Origin: Gymnothorax reevesii
Lineage: Eukaryota > Chordata > Actinopteri > Anguilliformes > Muraenidae
Assembly (NCBI GenBank): GCA_029721435.1
Contig: CM056581.1
Span: 71,348,712 to 71,412,711, forward strand
Reading direction: 5' to 3'
DNA: 64,000 nucleotides
Shown: positions 54,401 to 64,000 of the stretch, in pieces
Layout of the letters: the number at the start of each line of letters is the position of its first letter
How positions within the stretch are numbered: the first letter of the stretch is position 1
Translations under genes and position numbers: made by a program
The notes under the pieces: model-generated
The model's input: only the letters and a program-made list of their open reading frames with translations
The model's database searches: none
Told to the model about the DNA's origin: nothing

Positions 54401-57400
54401 TGAAAATTTTTGACATGCAGAAGTTAAAAAAAAGAAAGTTTTTAAAAAAGTGTATATCTTCACTACAGAGACTCATATTCACTTCCAATAGGCCATAAAA
54501 ACACATTGGAAAAATGGATGGCATATATGCAGTGCAACAGTGATCTGAAGCATTTCCCAGGCCAGATACACGCAGAGATTCACATTCTGAGCTTAAAACC
54601 TCAAAGAAGCGTGTTTTCATGAAAGAGCGTATGGAGACAATATCAGCGCTCTAGCTCGCTTCCTTAAGAAGATAGAAGCCAATTCACTCCTATTTAGTCA
54701 TACAGTGAAAATTCACTCATGTTTGTCACTTTCCCACTGATTTACACACAGAATGAAAATTTTTGACATGCAGAAGTTAAAAAAAAGAAAGTTTTTAAAA
54801 AAGTGTATATCTTCACTACAGAGACTCATATTCACTTCCAATAGGCCATAAAAACACATTGGAAAAATGGATGGCATATATGCAGTGCAACAGTGATCTG
54901 AAGCATTTCCCAGGCCAGATACACGCAGAGATTCACATTCTGAGCTTAAAACCTCAAAGAAGCGTGTTTTCATGAAAGAGCGTATGGAGACAATATCAGC
55001 GCTCTAGCTCGCTTCCTTAAGAAGATAGAAGCCAATTCACTCCTATTTAGTCATACAGTGAAAATTCACTCATGTTTGTCACTTTCCCACTGATTTACAC
55101 ACAGAATGAAAATTTTTGACATGCAGAAGTTAAAAAAAAGAAAGTTTTTAAAAAAGTGTATATCTTCACTACAGAGACTCATATTCACTTCCAATAGGCC
55201 ATAAAAACACATTGGAAAAATGGATGGCATATATGCAGTGCCACAGTGATCTGAAGCATTTCCCAGGCCAGATACACGCAGAGATTCACATTCTGAGCTT
55301 AAAACCTCAAAGAAGCGTGTTTTCATGAAAGAGCGTATGGAGACAATATCAGCGCTCTAGCTCGCTTCCTTAAGAAGATAGAAGCCAATTCACTCCTATT
55401 TAGTCATACAGTGAAAATTCACTCATGTTTGTCACTTTCCCACTGATTTACACACATAATGAAAATTTTTGACACGCAGAAGTTAAAAAAAAGAAAGTTT
55501 TTAAAAAAGTGTATATCTTCACTACAGAGACTCATATTCACTTCCAATAGGCCATAAAAACACATTGGAAAAATGGATGGCATATATGCAGTGCAACAGT
55601 GATCTCAAGCATTTCCCAGGCCAGATACACGCAGAGATTCACATTCTGAGCTTAAAACCTCAAAGAAGCGTGTTTTCATGAAAGAGCGTATGGAGACAAT
55701 ATCAGCGCTCTAGCTCGCTTCCTTAAGAAGATAGCAGCCAATTCACTCCTATTTAGTCATACAGTGAAAATTCACTCATGTTTGTCACTTTCCCACTGAT
55801 TTACACACGGATTGAAACTTTTTGACAAGCAGAAGTAAAAAAAAAGAAAGTTTTTAAAAAAGTGCATATCTTCACTTCAGAGACTCATATTCACTTCCAA
55901 TAGGCCATACAAGCAAATTGGACAAATTGCTGCCATATATGCAGTGCACAGTGATCTGAAGCATTTCCCAGCCCAGATACACGAACAGATTCACTTTCTG
56001 AGCTTAAAACCTAGAAGAAGCGTGTTTTCATGAAAGAGCGTATGGAGACAATATCAGCGCTCTAGCTCGCTTCCTTAAGAAGATAGCAGCCAATTCACTC
56101 CTATTTAGTCATACAGTGAAAATTCACTCATGTTTGTCACTTTCCCACTGATTTACACACAGAATGAAAATTTTTGACATGCAGAAGTTAAAAAAAAGAA
56201 AGTTTTTAAAAAAGTGTATATCTTCACTTCAGAGACTAATATTCACTTCCAATAGGCCATACAAGCACATTGGAAAAATTGGTGGCATATATGCAGTGCA
56301 ACAGAGATCTGAAGCATTTCCCAGGCCAGATACACGCAGAGATTCACATTCTGAGCTTAAAACCTCAAAGAAGCGTGTTTTCATGAAAGAGCGTATGGAG
56401 ACAATATCAGCGCTCTAGCTCGCTTCCCTAAGAAGATAGCAGCCAATTCACTCCTATTTAGTCATACAGTGAAAATTCACTCATGTTTGTCACTTTCCCA
56501 CTGATTTACACACAGAATGAAAATTTTTGACATGCAGAAGTTAAAAAAAAGAAAGTTTTTAAAAAAGTGTATATCTTCACTACAGAGACTCATATTCACT
56601 TCCAATAGGCCATAAAAACACATTGGAAAAATGGATGGCATATATGCAGTGCCACAGTGATCTGAAGCATTTCCCAGGCCAGATACACGCAGAGATTCAC
56701 ATTCTGAGCTTAAAACCTCAAAGAAGCGTGTTTTCATGAAAGAGCGTATGGAGACAATATCAGCGCTCTAGCTCGCTTCCTTAAGAAGATAGAAGCCAAT
56801 TCACTCCTATTTAGTCATACAGTGAAAATTCACTCATGTTTGTCACTTTCCCACTGATTTACACACAGAATGAAAATTTTTGACATGCAGAAGTTAAAAA
56901 AAAGAAAGTTTTTAAAAAAGTGTATATCTTCACTACAGAGACTCATATTCACTTCCAATAGGCCATAAAAACACATTGGAAAAATGGATGGCATATATGC
57001 AGTGCAACAGTGATCTGAAGCATTTCCCAGGCCAGATACACGCAGAGATTCACATTCTGAGCTTAAAACCTCAAAGAAGCGTGTTTTCATGAAAGAGCGT
57101 ATGGAGACAATATCAGCGCTCTAGCTCGCTTCCTTAAGAAGATAGAAGCCAATTCACTCCTATTTAGTCATACAGTGAAAATTCACTCATGTTTGTCACT
57201 TTCCCACTGATTTACACACAGAATGAAAATTTTTGACATGCAGAAGTTAAAAAAAAGAAAGTTTTTAAAAAAGTGTATATCTTCACTACAGAGACTCATA
57301 TTCACTTCCAATAGGCCATAAAAACACATTGGAAAAATGGATGGCATATATGCAGTGCAACAGTGATCTGAAGCATTTCCCAGGCCAGATACACGCAGAG

Positions 57401-59611
57401 ATTCACATTCTGAGCTTAAAACCTCAAAGAAGCGTGTTTTCATGAAAGAGCGTATGGAGACAATATCAGCGCTCTAGCTCGCTTCCTTAAGAAGATAGAA
57501 GCCAATTCACTCCTATTTAGTCATACAGTGAAAATTCACTCATGTTTGTCACTTTCCCACTGATTTACACACAGAATGAAAATTTTTGACACGCAGAAGT
57601 TAAAAAAAAGAAAGTTTTTAAAAAAGTGTATATCTTCACTACAGAGACTCATATTCACTTCCAATAGGCCATAAAAACACATTGGAAAAATGGATGGCAT
57701 ATATGCAGTGCAACAGTGATCTCAAGCATTTCCCAGGCCAGATACACGCAGAGATTCACATTCTGAGCTTAAAACCTCAAAGAAGCGTGTTTTCATGAAA
57801 GAGCGTATGGAGACAATATCAGCGCTCTAGCTCGCTTCCTTAAGAAGATAGCAGCCAATTCACTCCTATTTAGTCATACAGTGAAAATTCACTCATGTTT
57901 GTCACTTTCCCACTGATTTACACACGGATTGAAACTTTTTGACAAGCAGAAGTAAAAAAAAAGAAAGTTTTTAAAAAAGTGCATATCTTCACTTCAGAGA
58001 CTCATATTCACTTCCAATAGGCCATACAAGCAAATTGGACAAATTGCTGCCATATATGCAGTGCACAGTGATCTGAAGCATTTCCCAGCCCAGATACACG
58101 AACAGATTCACTTTCTGAGCTTAAAACCTAGAAGAAGCGTGTTTTCATGAAAGAGCGTATGGAGACAATATCAGCGCTCTAGCTCGCTTCCTTAAGAAGA
58201 TAGCAGCCAATTCACTCCTATTTAGTCATACAGTGAAAATTCACTCATGTTTGTCACTTTCCCACTGATTTACACACAGAATGAAAATTTTTGACATGCA
58301 GAAGTTAAAAAAAAGAAAGTTTTTAAAAAAGTGTATATCTTCACTACAGAGACTCATATTCACTTCCAATAGGCCATAAAAACACATTGGAAAAATGGAT
58401 GGCATATATGCAGTGCCACAGTGATCTGAAGCATTTCCCAGGCCAGATACACGCAGAGATTCACATTCTGAGCTTAAAACCTCAAAGAAGCGTGTTTTCA
58501 TGAAAGAGCGTATGGAGACAATATCAGCGCTCTAGCTCGCTTCCTTAAGAAGATAGAAGCCAATTCACTCCTATTTAGTCATACAGTGAAAATTCACTCA
58601 TGTTTGTCACTTTCCCACTGATTTACACACAGAATGAAAATTTTTGACATGCAGAAGTTAAAAAAAAGAAAGTTTTTTAAAAAGTGTATATCTTCACTAC
58701 AGAGACTCATATTCACTTCCAATAGGCCATAAAAACACATTGGAAAAATGGATGGCATATATGCAGTGCAACAGTGATCTGAAGCATTTCCCAGGCCAGA
58801 TACACGCAGAGATTCACATTCTGAGCTTAAAACCTCAAAGAAGCGTGTTTTCATGAAAGAGCGTATGGAGACAATATCAGCGCTCTAGCTCGCTTCCTTA
58901 AGAAGATAGAAGCCAATTCACTCCTATTTAGTCATACAGTGAAAATTCACTCATGTTTGTCACTTTCCCACTGATTTACACACAGAATGAAAATTTTTGA
59001 CACGCAGAAGTTAAAAAAAAGAAAGTTTTTAAAAAAGTGTATATCTTCACTACAGAGACTCATATTCACTTCCAATAGGCCATAAAAACACATTGGAAAA
59101 ATGGATGGCATATATGCAGTGCAACAGTGATCTGAAGCATTTCCCAGGCCAGATACACGCAGAGATTCACATTCTGAGCTTAAAACCTCAAAGAAGCGTG
59201 TTTTCATGAAAGAGCGTATGGAGACAATATCAGCGCTCTAGCTCGCTTCCTTAAGAAGATAGCAGCCAATTCACTCCTATTTAGTCATACAGTGAAAATT
59301 CACTCATGTTTGTCACTTTCCCACTGATTTACACACGGATTGAAACTTTTTGACAAGCAGAAGTAAAAAAAAAAGAAAGTTTTTAAAAAAGTGCATATCT
59401 TCACTTCAGAGACTCATATTCACTTCCAATAGGCCATACAAGCAAATTGGACAAATTGCTGCCATATATGCAGTGCACAGTGATCTGAAGCATTTCCCAG
59501 CCCAGATACATGAACAGATTCACTTTCTGAGCTTAAAACCTAGAAGAAGCGTGTTTTCATGAAAGAGCGTATGGAGACAATATCAGCGCTCTAGCTCGCT
59601 TCCTTAAGAAG
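51496..59611 (+). repeat. Core HOR variants of 4, 5, 6 and 7 monomers
   Basis: After a B unit with TTTAAGTC (51496), blocks start at each C: 51849 (C, A, A-cc, A-tca, B; 5-mer), 53613 (C, A-cc, A, A, A-cc, A-tca, B; 7-mer), 56083 (C, A-cc, A, A, A-tca, B; 6-mer), then 58200 (A-cc, A, A, B+; 4-mer lacking C and A-tca). A-tca units at 52908 and 55378 share CACATAATG, showing that the 5-mer and 7-mer are related. D, A-tag, A-atg and A-cgg units are absent here. Confidence 0.85.
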
Positions 59612-62600
59612 ATAGCAGCCAATTCACTCCTATTTAGTCATACAGTGAAAATTCACTCATGTTTGTCACTTTCCCACTGATTTACACACAGAATGAAAAT
59701 TTTTGACATGCAGAAGTTAAAAAAAAGAAAGTTTTTAAAAAAGTGTATATCTTCACTTCAGAGACTAATATTCACTTCCAATAGGCCATACAAGCACATT
59801 GGAAAAATTGGTGGCATATATGCAGTGCAACAGAGATCTGAAGCATTTCCCAGGCCAGATACACGCAGAGATTCACATTCTGAGCTTAAAACCTCAAAGA
59901 AGCGTGTTTTCATGAAAGAGCGTATGGAGACAATATCAGCGCTCTAGCTCGCTTCCCTAAGAAGATAGCAGCCAATTCACTCCTATTTAGTCATACAGTG
60001 AAAATTCACTCATGTTTGTCACTTTCCCACTGATTTACACACAGAATGAAAATTTTTGACATGCAGAAGTTAAAAAAAAGAAAGTTTTTAAAAAAGTGTA
60101 TATCTTCACTACAGAGACTCATATTCACTTCCAATAGGCCATAAAAACACATTGGAAAAATGGATGGCATATATGCAGTGCCACAGTGATCTGAAGCATT
60201 TCCCAGGCCAGATACACGCAGAGATTCACATTCTGAGCTTAAAACCTCAAAGAAGCGTGTTTTCATGAAAGAGCGTATGGAGACAATATCAGCGCTCTAG
60301 CTCGCTTCCTTAAGAAGATAGAAGCCAATTCACTCCTATTTAGTCATACAGTGAAAATTCACTCATGTTTGTCACTTTCCCACTGATTTACACACAGAAT
60401 GAAAATTTTTGACATGCAGAAGTTAAAAAAAAGAAAGTTTTTAAAAAAGTGTATATCTTCACTACAGAGACTCATATTCACTTCCAATAGGCCATAAAAA
60501 CACATTGGAAAAATGGATGGCATATATGCAGTGCAACAGTGATCTGAAGCATTTCCCAGGCCAGATACACGCAGAGATTCACATTCTGAGCTTAAAACCT
60601 CAAAGAAGCGTGTTTTCATGAAAGAGCGTATGGAGACAATATCAGCGCTCTAGCTCGCTTCCTTAAGAAGATAGAAGCCAATTCACTCCTATTTAGTCAT
60701 ACAGTGAAAATTCACTCATGTTTGTCACTTTCCCACTGATTTACACACAGAATGAAAATTTTTGACATGCAGAAGTTAAAAAAAAGAAAGTTTTTAAAAA
60801 AGTGTATATCTTCACTACAGAGACTCATATTCACTTCCAATAGGCCATAAAAACACATTGGAAAAATGGATGGCATATATGCAGTGCAACAGTGATCTGA
60901 AGCATTTCCCAGGCCAGATACACGCAGAGATTCACATTCTGAGCTTAAAACCTCAAAGAAGCGTGTTTTCATGAAAGAGCGTATGGAGACAATATCAGCG
61001 CTCTAGCTCGCTTCCTTAAGAAGATAGAAGCCAATTCACTCCTATTTAGTCATACAGTGAAAATTCACTCATGTTTGTCACTTTCCCACTGATTTACACA
61101 CAGAATGAAAATTTTTGACACGCAGAAGTTAAAAAAAAGAAAGTTTTTAAAAAAGTGTATATCTTCACTACAGAGACTCATATTCACTTCCAATAGGCCA
61201 TAAAAACACATTGGAAAAATGGATGGCATATATGCAGTGCAACAGTGATCTCAAGCATTTCCCAGGCCAGATACACGCAGAGATTCACATTCTGAGCTTA
61301 AAACCTCAAAGAAGCGTGTTTTCATGAAAGAGCGTATGGAGACAATATCAGCGCTCTAGCTCGCTTCCTTAAGAAGATAGCAGCCAATTCACTCCTATTT
61401 AGTCATACAGTGAAAATTCACTCATGTTTGTCACTTTCCCACTGATTTACACACGGATTGAAACTTTTTGACAAGCAGAAGTAAAAAAAAAGAAAGTTTT
61501 TAAAAAAGTGCATATCTTCACTTCAGAGACTCATATTCACTTCCAATAGGCCATACAAGCAAATTGGACAAATTGCTGCCATATATGCAGTGCACAGTGA
61601 TCTGAAGCATTTCCCAGCCCAGATACACGAACAGATTCACTTTCTGAGCTTAAAACCTAGAAGAAGCGTGTTTTCATGAAAGAGCGTATGGAGACAATAT
61701 CAGCGCTCTAGCTCGCTTCCTTAAGAAGATAGCAGCCAATTCACTCCTATTTAGTCATACAGTGAAAATTCACTCATGTTTGTCACTTTCCCACTGATTT
61801 ACACACAGAATGAAAATTTTTGACATGCAGAAGTTAAAAAAAAGAAAGTTTTTAAAAAAGTGTATATCTTCACTTCAGAGACTAATATTCACTTCCAATA
61901 GGCCATACAAGCACATTGGAAAAATTGGTGGCATATATGCAGTGCAACAGAGATCTGAAGCATTTCCCAGGCCAGATACACGCAGAGATTCACATTCTGA
62001 GCTTAAAACCTCAAAGAAGCGTGTTTTCATGAAAGAGCGTATGGAGACAATATCAGCGCTCTAGCTCGCTTCCCTAAGAAGATAGCAGCCAATTCACTCC
62101 TATTTAGTCATACAGTGAAAATTCACTCATGTTTGTCACTTTCCCACTGATTTACACACAGAATGAAAATTTTTGACATGCAGAAGTTAAAAAAAAGAAA
62201 GTTTTTAAAAAAGTGTATATCTTCACTACAGAGACTCATATTCACTTCCAATAGGCCATAAAAACACATTGGAAAAATGGATGGCATATATGCAGTGCCA
62301 CAGTGATCTGAAGCATTTCCCAGGCCAGATACACGCAGAGATTCACATTCTGAGCTTAAAACCTCAAAGAAGCGTGTTTTCATGAAAGAGCGTATGGAGA
62401 CAATATCAGCGCTCTAGCTCGCTTCCTTAAGAAGATAGAAGCCAATTCACTCCTATTTAGTCATACAGTGAAAATTCACTCATGTTTGTCACTTTCCCAC
62501 TGATTTACACACAGAATGAAAATTTTTGACATGCAGAAGTTAAAAAAAAGAAAGTTTTTAAAAAAGTGTATATCTTCACTACAGAGACTCATATTCACTT

Positions 62601-64000
62601 CCAATAGGCCATAAAAACACATTGGAAAAATGGATGGCATATATGCAGTGCAACAGTGATCTGAAGCATTTCCCAGGCCAGATACACGCAGAGATTCACA
62701 TTCTGAGCTTAAAACCTCAAAGAAGCGTGTTTTCATGAAAGAGCGTATGGAGACAATATCAGCGCTCTAGCTCGCTTCCTTAAGAAGATAGAAGCCAATT
62801 CACTCCTATTTAGTCATACAGTGAAAATTCACTCATGTTTGTCACTTTCCCACTGATTTACACACAGAATGAAAATTTTTGACATGCAGAAGTTAAAAAA
62901 AAGAAAGTTTTTAAAAAAGTGTATATCTTCACTACAGAGACTCATATTCACTTCCAATAGGCCATAAAAACACATTGGAAAAATGGATGGCATATATGCA
63001 GTGCAACAGTGATCTGAAGCATTTCCCAGGCCAGATACACGCAGAGATTCACATTCTGAGCTTAAAACCTCAAAGAAGCGTGTTTTCATGAAAGAGCGTA
63101 TGGAGACAATATCAGCGCTCTAGCTCGCTTCCTTAAGAAGATAGAAGCCAATTCACTCCTATTTAGTCATACAGTGAAAATTCACTCATGTTTGTCACTT
63201 TCCCACTGATTTACACACAGAATGAAAATTTTTGACACGCAGAAGTTAAAAAAAAGAAAGTTTTTAAAAAAGTGTATATCTTCACTACAGAGACTCATAT
63301 TCACTTCCAATAGGCCATAAAAACACATTGGAAAAATGGATGGCATATATGCAGTGCAACAGTGATCTCAAGCATTTCCCAGGCCAGATACACGCAGAGA
63401 TTCACATTCTGAGCTTAAAACCTCAAAGAAGCGTGTTTTCATGAAAGAGCGTATGGAGACAATATCAGCGCTCTAGCTCGCTTCCTTAAGAAGATAGCAG
63501 CCAATTCACTCCTATTTAGTCATACAGTGAAAATTCACTCATGTTTGTCACTTTCCCACTGATTTACACACGGATTGAAACTTTTTGACAAGCAGAAGTA
63601 AAAAAAAAGAAAGTTTTTAAAAAAGTGCATATCTTCACTTCAGAGACTCATATTCACTTCCAATAGGCCATACAAGCAAATTGGACAAATTGCTGCCATA
63701 TATGCAGTGCACAGTGATCTGAAGCATTTCCCAGCCCAGATACACGAACAGATTCACTTTCTGAGCTTAAAACCTAGAAGAAGCGTGTTTTCATGAAAGA
63801 GCGTATGGAGACAATATCAGCGCTCTAGCTCGCTTCCTTAAGAAGATAGCAGCCAATTCACTCCTATTTAGTCATACAGTGAAAATTCACTCATGTTTGT
63901 CACTTTCCCACTGATTTACACACAGAATGAAAATTTTTGACATGCAGAAGTTAAAAAAAAGAAAGTTTTTAAAAAAGTGTATATCTTCACTTCAGAGACT
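59612..64000 (+). repeat. 6-monomer core HOR, near-perfect tandem copies (2,117 bp)
   Basis: Two complete copies (59612-61728 and 61729-63845) of C, A-cc, A, A, A-tca, B are followed by the start of a third C. I saw no difference between them. The 6-mer at 56083-58199 has the same order and the same GACACGCAG mark in A-tca. It is the simplest and most regular part of the window and the best model for the basic HOR. The right edge cuts the array, so its extent is unknown. Confidence 0.9.

Larger units (their letters stand above)
1..64000 (+). repeat. Tandem satellite array, ~353-bp monomer, 181 complete copies
   Basis: The entire window is a head-to-tail array of one monomer family. I placed boundaries at the recurring ATAGCAGCCAATTC or ATAGAAGCCAATTC, which gives starts at 1, 354, 706, 1059, 1412, 1765, 2119 and so on to 63494, then a partial unit at 63846. 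Most units are 353 bp; B units are usually 352, B+ units 353-354, and outliers are 350 (8823, 14111), 351 (11645, 16934, 13407, 35276, 40565, 50087) and 355 (15873). No inverted unit, insertion or spacer was seen. The palindrome AGCGCT lies near offset 327 in the units read and would give a 353-bp restriction ladder. The organisation is that of eukaryotic centromeric or pericentromeric satellite DNA. Family and species are not recognised. Confidence 0.97.

Noticed and set aside
1..64000. CRISPR array
   Set aside because: Repeats are 353 bp, directly abutting, with no unique spacers and no cas genes.
1..64000. CENP-B box (TTCG then CGGG spacing) on either strand
   Set aside because: No TTCG or CCCG core with the required spacing was found in the A, B or C reference units.
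1..64000. Transposable element insertion, LTR or target-site duplication
   Set aside because: Monomer spacing never departs from 350-355 bp, so nothing is inserted.

Overview
The whole 64,000-base window is one uninterrupted tandem satellite array. It holds 181 complete monomers plus a 155-base partial one at the right edge (monomer starts 1, 354, 706, 1059 ... 63494, 63846). All are in the same orientation. Most are 353 bp, with a range of 350-355 bp. I see no unique sequence, no transposable element, no RNA gene and no protein-coding gene that I would defend. A megabase-style satellite of nucleosome-multiple length with layered higher-order repeats (HORs) points to a eukaryotic centromeric or pericentromeric region, probably from a long-read assembly. 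I do not recognise the satellite family and cannot name the species. A hand count on one monomer gives about 37% G+C.

Four recurring monomer classes explain nearly everything. Class A (about 106 copies) has CTACAG, CATAAAAACACATTGG and ATGGATGG. Class B (32 copies) has CACGGATTGAAAC, GACAAGCAG, GTGCATATC, AAATTGGACAAATTGCTGCC and CCTAGAAGAAGC. Class C (25 copies plus the partial one) has CTTCAGAGACTAATATTC, AAGCACATTGG, TTGGTGGC and usually AGAGATCTG. Class D (11 copies, plus two older D' copies) is an A-head/B-tail recombinant. There are also four C/A hybrids and one B/A hybrid. Class A splits into linked subtypes: A-cc (GTGCCACAG), A-tca (GATCTCAAG), A-tag (AAAGTAGCG with CTAGGTCGC), A-atg (ACATGCAGAG) and A-cgg (CACATCGG).

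The key order is a 6-monomer core, A-cc / A / A or A-atg / A-tca / B / C, of about 2,117 bp. It recurs across the window and is cleanest at 59965-64000. Longer HORs are built by inserting modules such as A-tag, D and A-cgg and then duplicating the result. Layout: 1-8822 holds a 14-mer HOR (4,940 bp) and its partial second copy; 8823-17636 holds a 15-mer (5,288 bp) and its partial copy; 17637-19047 is transitional; 19048-25397 holds two copies of a 9-mer (3,175 bp); 25398-27161 is a 5-mer; 27162-32100 contains the start of a 13-mer-spaced duplication (4,586 bp); 32101-44795 holds about 2.4 copies of a 15-mer (5,289 bp); 44796-51495 is a mosaic of 5-, 6- and 9-mers; 51496-64000 is a run of 4-, 5-, 6- and 7-mer variants of the core, ending in near-perfect 6-mers.

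The numerous 70-86 codon open frames are by-products of near-identical monomers and are not annotated as genes. The most interesting content is the array's evolutionary record: reciprocal hybrid monomers with crossovers in one A-rich tract, region-specific marker mutations, a strict A-tca to B adjacency rule, and a conserved window with a short dyad at the monomer junction. All comparisons were made by eye.
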